From positions 1 to 48,661 of the forward strand of contig JASMLY010000076.1 in the NCBI GenBank assembly GCA_030748455.1: a stretch of DNA of 48,661 nucleotides. The letters are read 5' to 3'. Below the pieces are notes generated by a model. It was given only the letters and a program-made list of their open reading frames with translations. It did not search any database and was not told the origin of the DNA. The position numbers and the translations under genes were made by a program. Below, piece after piece: positions 16,416-25,186 of this stretch (its first letter is position 1; each line of letters begins with the position of its first letter). This stretch comes from Phycisphaerales bacterium (GTDB lineage: Bacteria; Planctomycetota; Phycisphaerae; Phycisphaerales; SM1A02).

Positions 16416-17456
16416 ATGCAACGTATCGCGATCTGCCTATTGTGTTCCCTCCTTCCCTCCCTTGCGAGTGCTCAGGAGCAATACATCCTCGACCAAAATG
16501 ATGATTGGCAACTTCTTACTACCCCTGATGAAGGGTCACCTGAAGCCCAACTAGCCCAAGCTCGGCGCCAACTTGCAGAGGGAAACCTAGCAGAAGCACA
16601 ACGGCTTGCAACGATTTGGCTTGATCGCAACAAGCGAAACCCGCTTGCATCGGAAGCGTATCTCATACGTGGTGATGCCCTCTATAAACAAAGAGAGTAC
16701 TACGAGGCACTGTTCGATTATGAACTGATCGCCAAATCCTTTTACGAAAGCGAGGCATTTCAAATTGCACTACAACGTGAGTTTGAAATTGCTGAAATGT
16801 TTGCCCACGGCACGCTTCGTAAAAAATGGGGAATACGTTTTTTAGATGCTACTGAAGAAGCAGAAGAACTTTTCTTTCTTATTCAAGAACGATCTGATGC
16901 AAGTTTGCTCGCAGAAAGAGCAGGCATAGAACTTGCAGACTTATATTTTAGGCAATCAGAAATGAAACTTGCTGCAGAAGCGTATCAGGTTTTTATTGAA
17001 AATTACCCGACATCAACCCTCGTAGGTAAGGCTAAGCAACGCCTTGTCTACGCTCGCTTAGCAACGTATCGTGGCCCTGCGTTTGATGACAAGGGGTTGA
17101 TTGATGCTCGCGATGAGTTGGTTCAACTAGAAACACTCAATCCATCTCAGGCCCAACAGATGAACAGTGCTGCGATCATCGTTCGCATTGACGAATCGGT
17201 TGCACAAAAACTGTTACGCACCGCAAAATGGTATTTAGTTGTGAATAATCCCATCTCAGCAGAGTACACCGTTCGAAGGTTAGTAAAAAACCACCTTCAC
17301 ACACAAGCTTCCATCGAAGCACTTGAACATCTCGTCCCTGCATTTATGGATTCATTACCACCTGTCGTGTTAGAAGAGATTGGGGAGTACTATCAAATTC
17401 TGCAAGAAGAAATGCTCGGTACTAGATTTACTGCACAAGTCGAGAATGCACAATGA
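16416..17456 (+). CDS. BamD-like TPR outer-membrane assembly protein
   Basis: With the start at ATG 16416 the protein is 346 residues and opens with a signal peptide (MQRIAICLLCSLLPSLASAQ). GTG 16398 and ATG 16407 in the same frame are alternatives. The body consists of tetratricopeptide-like helices: AQLAQARRQLAEGNLAEAQRL, ASEAYLIRGDALYKQREYYEALFDYELI, and GIELADLYFRQSEMKLAAEAYQVFIENYPTSTLVGKAKQRLVYARLA, the last being the typical BamD/YfiO arrangement. BamD-type proteins assist beta-barrel insertion in the outer membrane, but no lipobox cysteine is seen, so it may be periplasmic. The ATGA overlap with the LptE-like gene supports an envelope-assembly operon. Confidence 0.75.
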   Translation: MQRIAICLLCSLLPSLASAQEQYILDQNDDWQLLTTPDEGSPEAQLAQARRQLAEGNLAEAQRLATIWLDRNKRNPLASEAYLIRGDALYKQREYYEALFDYELIAKSFYESEAFQIALQREFEIAEMFAHGTLRKKWGIRFLDATEEAEELFFLIQERSDASLLAERAGIELADLYFRQSEMKLAAEAYQVFIENYPTSTLVGKAKQRLVYARLATYRGPAFDDKGLIDARDELVQLETLNPSQAQQMNSAAIIVRIDESVAQKLLRTAKWYLVVNNPISAEYTVRRLVKNHLHTQASIEALEHLVPAFMDSLPPVVLEEIGEYYQILQEEMLGTRFTAQVENAQ

Positions 17457-17965
17457 AACATCTCTACTTCCTGATCCTTACCTTGTTCGTCCCTTTAGGC
17501 TGTGCATCTAATCCAACTGTTGGGTATTCGACGCAATCTTTGTATAGCCAAAACTTCCAAAGCATATGTGTCCCGATTTTTGAGAATGAGACCATGTCGA
17601 GAAACATGGAATTCATGCTTACAGATGCAGTGGTTAAACAAATTCAAGCTCGAACACCCTATCACATAGTTGATGATATGCACGCTGAAACAATGCTCAC
17701 TGGAACGATCACCGACATAAAACTTCGAGCAATCAGCCAATCGAGAACGACTGGTCTTGATAATGAAATGATGATTACTGCAACTGTGAACTTTGAGTGG
17801 TTGAATCTACGAACAGGTAAACGAATACTCGGTAGAGAGAATTTCTCTACTTCTGCACTCTTTGTTCCATCCCAACCATCCTCAGAGCCAATTGAAATGG
17901 GACAATTCGCACTTGTACAACAGTTGTCCTCAGATATAGTCGATCAACTACAAGCTGCGTGGTAA
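17453..17965 (+). CDS. LptE-like outer-membrane lipoprotein
   Basis: The 170-residue protein has a lipoprotein signal peptide with lipobox PLGC (Cys17 of the precursor). It continues with the pattern seen in planctomycete and delta-proteobacterial LptE proteins: SICVPIFENETMSRNMEFMLTDAVVKQI, ..YHIVDDMHAETMLTGTITDI.. and a late helix VQQLSSDIVDQLQAAW. LptE plugs the LptD barrel and helps deliver lipopolysaccharide to the cell surface. LptD is not in the window. It is translationally coupled to the BamD-like gene. Function is by family resemblance; related lipoproteins of the DUF4136 kind are an alternative. Confidence 0.7.
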   Translation: MKHLYFLILTLFVPLGCASNPTVGYSTQSLYSQNFQSICVPIFENETMSRNMEFMLTDAVVKQIQARTPYHIVDDMHAETMLTGTITDIKLRAISQSRTTGLDNEMMITATVNFEWLNLRTGKRILGRENFSTSALFVPSQPSSEPIEMGQFALVQQLSSDIVDQLQAAW

Positions 17966-18001
17966 CCAAATGAACCCCTCGTGGTATCACAACGTACGTC
18001 C

Positions 18002-18019
18002 GATACTACTCTTAGTATC
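18002..18019 (+). terminator. Hairpin upstream of ftsH (weak terminator or leader structure)
   Basis: GATACTA (18002-18008) and TAGTATC (18013-18019) form a 7-bp stem with a 4-nt loop, followed by ACTTTAG rather than a T-run. It lies between the lptE-like stop and the ftsH start, so it could attenuate readthrough or be part of the ftsH leader. Confidence 0.3.
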
Positions 18020-18047
18020 ACTTTAGAACTGAACAACGGACCCCCCT

Positions 18048-20045
18048 ATGGCAAACCCAACAGGCGACAAAAACGATAAAAAAACACCACCACAACCTCG
18101 TATGAGTCGTGGCATTTTGAGCTGGATGCTCATCTGCTTCGTGCTGATCATGGTTTGGTCAATGATGAATAGCGCAGGCAGTGGAAATGAAATCAATAGT
18201 TGGAATGACTTCCTCACGCGTGCAAAAGCTGGGCAATTTGAGGACAATCGTGTAACTGTTAAAGATACAGAGATCACTGCGGTCATTGACAAAGATGTCA
18301 AGGGAGAATCTGCAGCAACCGATTTCAAAACCGGTGACATCGTGTATTTCAGTGTGGATGGCCAAAACCGCAAGTTCTATCTAGAAGAATTGAAAGCTGC
18401 TGGTATCGACCACAGTACCGACACAGGAACAGGTCTGTTCATGACCATGCTCATCAGTTGGGCACCGATGATTTTCCTCTTACTATTAATCTTTTTCTTT
18501 ATTTCTCGATCTGCAAGAGCGGGCGGCGGGCCCGGTGGCATGCTTGGCAGTTTCGGTAAATCAAAACACCGCATCGCTGGAAAAGATTCAATCAAAGTGA
18601 CCTTTGACGATGTTGCAGGGATACAAGAAGCAAAAGAAGAAGTTCACGAAATCATAGAATTTCTGAAAAACCCAAAGAAATTTCAAAAGATTGGTGGGCG
18701 TATTCCACGAGGTGTGTTACTTGTTGGATCACCCGGATGTGGGAAAACGCTCCTAGCAAAAGCAATTGCAGGAGAAGCGGATGTCCCCTTCTTTTCAATT
18801 TCTGGTTCTGATTTTGTAGAAATGTTTGTCGGCGTTGGCGCTAGCCGCGTACGAGACCTGTTCAAACAAGCAAAAGAGGCTGCTCCATGCATTATTTTCC
18901 TAGATGAAATTGATGCAGTGGGTAGAAAGCGAGGCAGTGGTTTTTCAAGTGGTGGTCATGATGAACGAGAACAAACACTCAACGCGATCCTCGTAGAAAT
19001 GGATGGGTTCGAAGCGAGTGATCAGGTCATCATGATTGCAGCAACAAACAGAGCTGACGTCCTCGATCCTGCGTTGCTCAGACCCGGTCGCTTTGATCGA
19101 CAAGTGAATGTTTCTCTTCCAGATCTTGAAGGGCGTAGAGCCATTCTTGAAGTTCATGCAAAGAAGATACGTACTGCTCCTGAACTTGATCTCGATCGAG
19201 TTGCTCGTGGTACACCGATGTTTTCAGGTGCAGACCTTGAAGCATTGATCAACGAGGCAGCAATCATTGCGACCCTTTCTGACAAAGAGTACGTGGATCA
19301 ACTCGACATGGATGAAGCGAGAGACAAAATTCGATGGGGACGTGCGAACAAAAGCCGCAAGATTGAAGAGCTTGAACGTGTAGCGACTGCATACCACGAA
19401 GCCGGCCACGCAGTGGTGCAGCATTTGTTACCACACGCTGATCCTATTCACAAAGTCACGATTATCCCTCGTGGTCAATCTGGTGGAGCAACGTTTAGTT
19501 TGCCTGAAAAGGACAGGTACTTTTACAACCGCAGATTTATAGAAGCCAACTTGCGTGTCCTGTGTGCAGGTCGTATTGCTGAAAAACGCAAAACGGGTGA
19601 TATTTCTAGCGGCGCTGGTATGGATATCCGTATGGCAACTGATTACGCACGACACATGGTTCTTGAATGGGGCATGAGTGAACGTCTTGGTTTTATCAAT
19701 TACACACCAGACCCAAACCGAGAAGCGATCATTGCAGATCGTGAGTATTCACAAGACACTGCAAGAGTCATCGATGAAGAGATCAAACGGCTCATTGACT
19801 TAGCGTTTGCAGATGCCGAGAGAATCCTCGAGGAAAATTGGGAACTCGTCGAAAAAATTTCAGAGAACCTGTTGAAGTATGAAACGCTCCAGAGCGATGA
19901 AATCGAAGCAATCATGAATGGTGAATCGATTGATCGCCCAACAGTGGGCGACCTTCTCGCTGAAGAAGTTGCAGCAACACCTACACCTCAGAACCCAAAG
20001 GCTGACGATGAGCCAACTGGAGGAGCGATCCCAAGCCCAGCCTGA
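18048..20045 (+). CDS. ftsH: FtsH, membrane-anchored ATP-dependent zinc metalloprotease
   Basis: The 665-residue protein has two N-terminal membrane segments ([17 protein letters not shown], and [20 protein letters not shown] near 135-155) flanking a periplasmic domain of about 90 residues. The AAA+ domain has Walker A GSPGCGKT at 227-234 (most relatives have GPPGTGKT), the pore motif [14 protein letters not shown], Walker [13 protein letters not shown] and the second region of homology [20 protein letters not shown]. The zinc site HEAGH is at 450-454. FtsH degrades misfolded membrane proteins and some regulators. Its tail ([20 protein letters not shown]) is low complexity. Confidence 0.97.
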   Translation: MANPTGDKNDKKTPPQPRMSRGILSWMLICFVLIMVWSMMNSAGSGNEINSWNDFLTRAKAGQFEDNRVTVKDTEITAVIDKDVKGESAATDFKTGDIVYFSVDGQNRKFYLEELKAAGIDHSTDTGTGLFMTMLISWAPMIFLLLLIFFFISRSARAGGGPGGMLGSFGKSKHRIAGKDSIKVTFDDVAGIQEAKEEVHEIIEFLKNPKKFQKIGGRIPRGVLLVGSPGCGKTLLAKAIAGEADVPFFSISGSDFVEMFVGVGASRVRDLFKQAKEAAPCIIFLDEIDAVGRKRGSGFSSGGHDEREQTLNAILVEMDGFEASDQVIMIAATNRADVLDPALLRPGRFDRQVNVSLPDLEGRRAILEVHAKKIRTAPELDLDRVARGTPMFSGADLEALINEAAIIATLSDKEYVDQLDMDEARDKIRWGRANKSRKIEELERVATAYHEAGHAVVQHLLPHADPIHKVTIIPRGQSGGATFSLPEKDRYFYNRRFIEANLRVLCAGRIAEKRKTGDISSGAGMDIRMATDYARHMVLEWGMSERLGFINYTPDPNREAIIADREYSQDTARVIDEEIKRLIDLAFADAERILEENWELVEKISENLLKYETLQSDEIEAIMNGESIDRPTVGDLLAEEVAATPTPQNPKADDEPTGGAIPSPA

Positions 20046-20074
20046 CGAAGAAACTCGCCCTCGGTGAGATGTAT

Positions 20075-20707
20075 TTACCTTCTGCGTCTTTGCAAGCCCA
20101 TCAGACCAAATGCAACCAATCCTCCTGCGCTTGGCACTGCGCCGGTGTAGATATCGACTGTCACTGCATCGAGCACATTGTGTGCCTCGTTCCCTTGAAA
20201 GAAAAACGCCCACTCGGTGATCGTTCCTTCGTAGGAAGAGATATTCCATTCGTACGAGGTGTTTGTGATTGCTCCCATCCCTTCTACAGGCTGGTAATAG
20301 TTCATCGACCAAGAATCAGCAGAAAACATCATTCCATCGATCCCGTCACTCACCCAAAGAGACACATTCTCATAATCAAACTCGGAGCCTTGAGACGCAA
20401 GATTGAGAACAGCGTTCTGAACATCACTGTATCCGTACACATGTATATCTAACCCACCTGCCTGATTATAGATATTCCCCGAACTTGTAAGAAAAGCACC
20501 TGCAGCAAAATTAAACAGCATTCCCCCCGGTGTACCTTCTTCATTCATGTTTGGTGCGTTGTATGGTTCTGTAAACGTTTCCCATCCGTAATACAAACTC
20601 CCCGCTTCACCACGCCAATTTGGCTCGATTGTTTCAACAAAATCTCCAAACCCAACTTGGGAGAATGCCAACGCAACCATCCCAACCATTCCTGTTCTAC
20701 AAAGCAT
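20075..20707 (-). CDS. Secreted protein with PEP-CTERM-like sorting tail
   Basis: The 210-residue protein has a signal peptide (MLCRTGMVGMVALAFSQVGFG) and a good AGGAG 8 nt before the ATG. Its body is rich in Tyr, Trp and Gly and looks all-beta (YYGWETFTEPYN, ASQGSEFDYENVSLWVSDGI, SYEGTITEWAFFFQGNEA). The C-terminus is VPSAGGLVAFGLMGLQRRRR: a short proline-containing motif, a hydrophobic stretch and an arginine cluster, the tripartite plan of PEP-CTERM and related exosortase-type signals, though the PEP tripeptide itself is absent. The protein would be exported and processed at the envelope. No exosortase is in the window. The function of the body is unknown. Confidence 0.75.
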   Translation of the reverse strand: MLCRTGMVGMVALAFSQVGFGDFVETIEPNWRGEAGSLYYGWETFTEPYNAPNMNEEGTPGGMLFNFAAGAFLTSSGNIYNQAGGLDIHVYGYSDVQNAVLNLASQGSEFDYENVSLWVSDGIDGMMFSADSWSMNYYQPVEGMGAITNTSYEWNISSYEGTITEWAFFFQGNEAHNVLDAVTVDIYTGAVPSAGGLVAFGLMGLQRRRR

Positions 20708-20751
20708 AGTAATTTCTCCTACTCAATCGATGCGTGTTCTAAGCAACGAGC

Positions 20752-21765
20752 TCAACCCCACGCAGCAATTATTCCTAACAAATCATTGATGTTTACTTCC
20801 CCATCACTATCTATATCACTCTGGCAACAAGTACAAATTCCCCAATCTGCAAGTGCGATGAGCAAATCTTCCACATTTACAACGCCATCCCCATTTAAAT
20901 CCTCGGGTGTCGATTCTGATACATCTACTACTAACGAAAGTTGCGCTGCGTCAGCAATGCCGTAGTAGACCAACCAACTTTCTTTCATATGAAATGCTGG
21001 TTGCAACAATCCTCGAACTCCCGGCTGCTGCGCTTCGTGTAAAGAGGTGAGTACAAAACTGACAAGGCCGTTATTGAGCGAGTCACGAATGTAACACTGT
21101 ATATCAGGTTCATGCACTTCAACAGAAAATCGAATCACGGTTTCCGAGGGCATAGGTTGCCCAACGTCAATTCCTTGTGCAACACCAACTGCGAATGGTG
21201 CCGGATCAAATTGATCGAGCACATTATTTGATGCATCGGTTGCACCAATTCCATCGGTAAAAGAAAGAGGGTATACATTGCGTTCTCTACGAGCAGCACC
21301 GAACGGAAAGGGTCCCGTCTCCCCAAAGGTCCAACCGTCAAAACCTCCACGAAATGCAGCGCCAAACAACTCTATCGGTCTTCCAAGATCAGTGTCCTCC
21401 TCGCCGCCTTCTGGAAGATATGTCTGCCAAGGATCACTTGTTGCATCAAAGATGAGGTTCTCGTTACTCAGCGTAATCTCAATCGTGGCTTCGATAACAG
21501 AGTATCGATTCATTCCAAGATCAGTTTCGACGATCCCTGCAGTTGCAAAGCTCATCAGAATTTGTCCGTCTCGATCATCGAATTGTTCATAGCCCGAACC
21601 CACTGATGAAAATGTGGAGGCACTTTCTCGATCTCCAACCGAAGCGTTAAATGGGTACATCCATCGATCAAACGTTGGAACTTCGATTTCCACAACATGT
21701 ACTTCTGCAAATCCAATCGCTGTACAGAGAAGACATCCACCGAATGTGCTGAGAATTTGAGCCAT
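20752..21765 (-). CDS. Secreted protein with C-terminal dockerin-like pair
   Basis: The 337-residue protein begins with a signal-peptide-like segment (MAQILSTFGGCLLCTAIGFA). The central part (about 25-280) is unrecognised and beta-rich, with YSVIEATIEITLSNENLIFDAT and FRGGFDGWTFGETGPFPFGA. Residues about 288-337 hold two calcium-loop repeats, DLNGDGVVNVEDLLIALADW and DIDSDGEVNINDLLGIIAAW, joined by GICTCCQS. The same arrangement ends the HAF protein and the di-haem protein. It is 44 nt upstream of the PEP-CTERM-like gene on the same strand, so the two may share a transcript. Confidence 0.75.
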   Translation of the reverse strand: MAQILSTFGGCLLCTAIGFAEVHVVEIEVPTFDRWMYPFNASVGDRESASTFSSVGSGYEQFDDRDGQILMSFATAGIVETDLGMNRYSVIEATIEITLSNENLIFDATSDPWQTYLPEGGEEDTDLGRPIELFGAAFRGGFDGWTFGETGPFPFGAARRERNVYPLSFTDGIGATDASNNVLDQFDPAPFAVGVAQGIDVGQPMPSETVIRFSVEVHEPDIQCYIRDSLNNGLVSFVLTSLHEAQQPGVRGLLQPAFHMKESWLVYYGIADAAQLSLVVDVSESTPEDLNGDGVVNVEDLLIALADWGICTCCQSDIDSDGEVNINDLLGIIAAWG

Positions 21766-21913
21766 AACAAAGCGCCTTTCTTCTAATTGAGACCGAGTCT
21801 CTATTGCAGTATATAGGGATCGTAACTACAATTGTATCCCACTACAAGTGCGAATACGCTTCTCTTGTGATTTTATTCTCTTTTTGTTTGCGGATCAATG
21901 CTGAGGCTTAGAA

Positions 21914-22798
21914 ATGTACGAAAAACACGCCACCTTTAGAAATGGCTTTACGCTCATCGAGTTACTCGTTGTGATTGCCATCATCTCGTTGCTCATCTCC
22001 ATTGCGAGTGTAGGAGTGAACAAGGTCCTCAAAGCTTCTAGACAATCTAGCGAAATGGCGGCAATGCGTGAGGTACTCCATGCGTACACAATCGCCGCGA
22101 TGGATCGAAACGGCAAACTGATCGAAGGATACCCCTCTGCTGAAACCCTTGGAAAGGTCCGAGGACCCGATGGAGAACTCCTACCTGCTGGAATGCCCCA
22201 CAGTAAACGGTATGTTTGGAGACTACTTCCATATCTTGACGATGCGATACACGCACTGTATGTCAACGACCAAGCACCAGTCCTCTCTCGGCTTATTGGT
22301 ACAGAGTGTTATGCGTATGTTGCAAGTGCGTTCCCTTCCTTTGGACTCAACGAAGTCTGGATGGGCGGCCATAAGGACACAACGCTACACCCAAATCCTG
22401 CCATGCAATCTATTTTCAAAGGAAAGTTTGCTCGATCACTTTCCGATGTTCGAAACCCATCTCTGCAACTTGTCTTTGCATCTGCACAAGCGCCAGTTGA
22501 TTCGGACTATGGTCTCGACTGCCTCGCTGGTGAACACGGCGAAAAAATGCAGGGGTTTTGGAAGATCCAAAGTCCAAGAGGACCAACGGGTTGGCAATGG
22601 AATACTGAGGGAACACAGGGCTGCCCTCTTCCATCACTCGATTCCCAAGATCATGGCTGGATTTCTACACGTCATGGCGACAAAGCAATCACTGGGCAAC
22701 TCGATGGCTCAGTAGAACGCTTAACCCTTGCAGAACTCTGCGATATGCGAAGATGGTCCATTGGAGCGAAAACACACGATTGGGCACCCTCACCATAA
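21914..22798 (+). CDS. Type IV pilin-like pseudopilin with H-X9-DG motif
   Basis: The 294-residue protein has the prepilin leader and cleavage site (RNG-FTLIELLVVIAIISLLISIA, residues 9-31), so it would be cut by prepilin peptidase and N-methylated at Phe. Near the C-terminus RHGDKAITGQLDGS contains His, exactly nine residues, then Asp-Gly: the H-X9-DG motif of planctomycete and related prepilin-type proteins. A GAGG lies 8 nt before the ATG. It stands alone, with no secretion ATPase or platform gene beside it, as is usual for the many pseudopilin-like proteins of these bacteria. The cargo or filament role is unknown. Confidence 0.88.
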   Translation: MYEKHATFRNGFTLIELLVVIAIISLLISIASVGVNKVLKASRQSSEMAAMREVLHAYTIAAMDRNGKLIEGYPSAETLGKVRGPDGELLPAGMPHSKRYVWRLLPYLDDAIHALYVNDQAPVLSRLIGTECYAYVASAFPSFGLNEVWMGGHKDTTLHPNPAMQSIFKGKFARSLSDVRNPSLQLVFASAQAPVDSDYGLDCLAGEHGEKMQGFWKIQSPRGPTGWQWNTEGTQGCPLPSLDSQDHGWISTRHGDKAITGQLDGSVERLTLAELCDMRRWSIGAKTHDWAPSP

Positions 22799-22825
22799 AA
22801 AACTAACTGGGGATTAGTTTTTTTT
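22797..22825. terminator. Bidirectional terminator inside two convergent gene ends
   Basis: AAAAAACTAA (22797-22806) and TTAGTTTTTT (22814-22823) form a perfect 10-bp inverted repeat around CTGGGGA, with a T-run on both strands. It contains the stop codon of the membrane-protein gene (TAG on minus, 22805-22803) and abuts that of the pseudopilin gene (TAA, 22796-22798). The stem is A/T rich, so strength is moderate. Confidence 0.7.
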
Positions 22826-23627
22826 GAGAACGTATCAAATCGCGTATCACGAAGTAAAAACCTGCCACAGTTGCGACCGTGATTGAGAGCATGATCGGTG
22901 CATTGAGTGTAATCCAAGGTTCTTCGAATACATTCCATTTTGCGAGAATCTCAACGACATTCCAAAGAACAATAACTGTTGGAATTGCATACCGAATTGC
23001 GAGTCCTAGATCTTTGATTCGAATGAGTTTGTAGAACAAGTACAACCCACCACCCAAGCTGAGCACTAAGCAAGCGTACGTCGCAACGTGATGCGTCCCC
23101 ACGAGATTTTCATCATACAAGACGAGCAGCAAAACATAAAAAAACCAAAGAATTGACGCCATCTCGAACGCAGTTCGCGGTCCGTAATTTCCAACCTTTC
23201 CACTCACGATCGGACTCCGGTTCAGTCGCAATTTTCTTCGAAGCCAAACAAACAAATTGCAACGTACGCCTTCATGAACAACGAGATAGAGAAGCAGTAA
23301 CACTAACAAACTCCACGTGTGCATCAAAAGGCGGTATTCCCCCGCAGTGCCATTTACCGTGTCAATTCCAAGCGAAACTGCTCCATACAAAAAACCATAT
23401 TCAACACCCCCTGTCCAAAGGAGAACTCCAGCGATCGCACCTAAAAAGCTCTGCCAACTCGAAGATGGTGTAAACCGAGTCACAATGAGCATTCCTAACC
23501 CCAACAAAAAGATCACCGTGGCACCAAGAACAAGCTGGTCTGGTATGAGGCTATTCATCAAAATCATGACTGCATGCCCAATGGGCATCAAGAAAAAGAC
23601 AAGTATGAATGCGAGAACACCTCTCAT
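22803..23627 (-). CDS. Multi-pass membrane protein of unknown function
   Basis: I do not recognise this protein of 274 residues. I start it at ATG 23627 because a consensus TTGTAA-N17-TATAAT promoter ends 7 nt upstream; an in-frame TTG at 23657 lies inside that promoter. Roughly eight membrane segments are visible: FILVFFLMPIGHAVMIL, LVLGATVIFLLGLGMLIV, FLGAIAGVLLWTGGVEYG, SLLVLLLLYLVV, ASILWFFYVLLLVLY, ATYACLVLSLGGGLYLFY, YAIPTVIVLWNVVEIL, and APIMLSITVATVAGFYFVI. A charged loop (RCNLFVWLRRKLRLNR) follows the fourth. It ends by sharing a terminator with the convergent pseudopilin gene. Confidence 0.75.
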   Translation of the reverse strand: MRGVLAFILVFFLMPIGHAVMILMNSLIPDQLVLGATVIFLLGLGMLIVTRFTPSSSWQSFLGAIAGVLLWTGGVEYGFLYGAVSLGIDTVNGTAGEYRLLMHTWSLLVLLLLYLVVHEGVRCNLFVWLRRKLRLNRSPIVSGKVGNYGPRTAFEMASILWFFYVLLLVLYDENLVGTHHVATYACLVLSLGGGLYLFYKLIRIKDLGLAIRYAIPTVIVLWNVVEILAKWNVFEEPWITLNAPIMLSITVATVAGFYFVIRDLIRSQKKLIPS

Positions 23628-23634
23628 TCCGAGA

Positions 23635-23663
23635 ATTATATTGAGACTCGTTCTCAATTACAA
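23635..23663 (-). promoter_or_regulatory. Strong promoter giving a leaderless mRNA (predicted)
   Basis: On the minus strand TTGTAA (23663-23658) and a perfect TATAAT (23640-23635) are separated by 17 nt. The -10 box ends 7 nt before ATG 23627, so RNA synthesis should begin at or within a base of the start codon, with no room for a Shine-Dalgarno. Confidence 0.65.
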
Positions 23664-23719
23664 CAAGCACGGGGTACTTTTATTCATCTCGGTACAACTC
23701 GCCCTGCTCTTGCTTGCAT

Positions 23720-25084
23720 TCACTCCCCTAGCATGCTTTTCTTTCGAAGTAAATGATGGTACTGCTGCGCAAAACGGTGCGCTTCATCGCGAATCGCCTG
23801 CACAAGTTTCAATCCAAGATTATTTCGCCCTAGCTTTACAGGTTCATCTTGGGTTGTGAGATACATCAATTCTTCCTTCTTTGCAAGGCTGATCACAAGA
23901 GGAGGCTTCTCTTTCAATTTGCCGAGTGCTTCCATTGCAGCCGTCAATTGGCCTTTGCCTCCATCAATCACAATGAGATCTGGATACAACTCTAATCCCT
24001 CCCCCGCTTCTCTATATCTTCGAGAAAGTACTTCACGCATAGACATATAATCATCGTTTGTCGAAGTGCGTATTTTGTACCTTCGATACCCTTCTTTGTG
24101 CGGTCGTCCATCTACAAAACACACCTTCGAAGCAACGGTCTCTTTCCCCTGCAAATGCGCGATGTCAAAGGCTTCAATACACCGCAATTCACGTGTAGCG
24201 TTCAGGGCTTTTGTGAGTGCTCGCATCGAATCTACAGGGTTCGATGCAAAAATCGTGACTTCAGACTGCCACGCTTCCTCGTGTTTCGTGCGATTTCCCA
24301 ATGCTTGAATTGCGTGGATTTGATCACGAAGCTTGCCTGCTTCTTCGTAGTTTCGGTTTGAAGATGCAAGTTCCATCTGTGCTTGAAGGTCACGAAGTAT
24401 CACGCTCCGTTTCGAATGCATACACTTCAAAAACTGATCGATTGCTGCCTTGTACGCTTCCTGAGTAATTCGATTCGCACACGGTGCAGTACACCGATTG
24501 ATCGCGTGCAACAAGCACGGTCGAAAATAGCGATTCGCTGGATCATCTTGTTGAATCGAAAGCGAACAGGTTCTAAATTTAAAAATTGTCTGCAACAGGT
24601 GTACTGCATGATGCAAGACCCCCGAAGAAGCAAATGGTCCAAACAATTTCGCTCCCCGAAACTCATGATCCCCAGGGGAGCGTGTGATAAAAATCGCAGG
24701 AAATGCGTCCTTTACTGTCACGGCGATATACGGATATGTCTTCCCATCCAGTTGCATTGAATTGTATTTTGGGCGGTGATCTTTGATCAACCTTGATTCG
24801 AGAAGTACTGCCTCCCAATCATCCTCACACTCAATTGTCTCGATATGATCGATTACTCCAAGCATTCCTTGCTTCCAAGGGCCAACATCTGTTGAGCGTC
24901 GAAAGTATGACCCAACCCGTTTTTTTAAAGATCCCGCCTTGCCGATATACAAAACTGTATCCTCGCCATCTTGCATCAGATATACACCTGGGAGATCAGG
25001 CAGTTTTGAGGCAAATTCAGCTAATTTTTTTCGCTGTTTTTCCCAATTTAATGCAATAAAATCCTCTTCCATACGACTTCCCAT
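23720..25084 (-). CDS. uvrC: UvrC-type excinuclease subunit without the C-terminal HhH domain
   Basis: The protein has the GIY-YIG nuclease domain (LPGVYLMQDGEDTVLYIGKAG, near 31-51), a UVR domain (LASSNRNYEEAGKLRDQIHAIQ, near 235-256) and the RNase-H-like nuclease domain with IEAFDIAHLQGKE, PDLIVIDGGKGQLTA and RDEAHRFAQQYH. These are the parts that make the 3' and 5' incisions beside DNA damage with UvrB. At 454 residues it lacks the tandem helix-hairpin-helix domain that ends the common 590-620-residue form; the sequence stops shortly after the DEAHRFA motif. No frameshift is apparent because the next gene starts right after. ATG 25084 and ATG 25072 are both possible starts. Confidence 0.92.
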   Translation of the reverse strand: MGSRMEEDFIALNWEKQRKKLAEFASKLPDLPGVYLMQDGEDTVLYIGKAGSLKKRVGSYFRRSTDVGPWKQGMLGVIDHIETIECEDDWEAVLLESRLIKDHRPKYNSMQLDGKTYPYIAVTVKDAFPAIFITRSPGDHEFRGAKLFGPFASSGVLHHAVHLLQTIFKFRTCSLSIQQDDPANRYFRPCLLHAINRCTAPCANRITQEAYKAAIDQFLKCMHSKRSVILRDLQAQMELASSNRNYEEAGKLRDQIHAIQALGNRTKHEEAWQSEVTIFASNPVDSMRALTKALNATRELRCIEAFDIAHLQGKETVASKVCFVDGRPHKEGYRRYKIRTSTNDDYMSMREVLSRRYREAGEGLELYPDLIVIDGGKGQLTAAMEALGKLKEKPPLVISLAKKEELMYLTTQDEPVKLGRNNLGLKLVQAIRDEAHRFAQQYHHLLRKKSMLGE

Positions 25085-25112
25085 TCTACCCTCTGATTTA
25101 TCGAAATCTACC

Positions 25113-25141
25113 TTGTATTGGACTTTCGATGCATATACAAT
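25113..25141 (+). promoter_or_regulatory. Candidate promoter of the cysteine-rich lipoprotein
   Basis: TTGTAT (25113-25118) and TACAAT (25136-25141) are 17 nt apart. The RNA would start near 25148, leaving a leader of about 39 nt that carries GGAG (25177-25180), 6 nt before ATG 25187. Confidence 0.55.
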
Positions 25142-25186
25142 CAGGGACTCAACACGTAACCCTTATCCCTTTTTATGGAGAAACAA

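Noticed and set aside
20053..20068. CTCGCC-CTC-GGTGAG after ftsH as a terminator
   Set aside because: The stem is only six pairs with one G-T, the loop is three bases and no T-run follows; the evidence is too weak.
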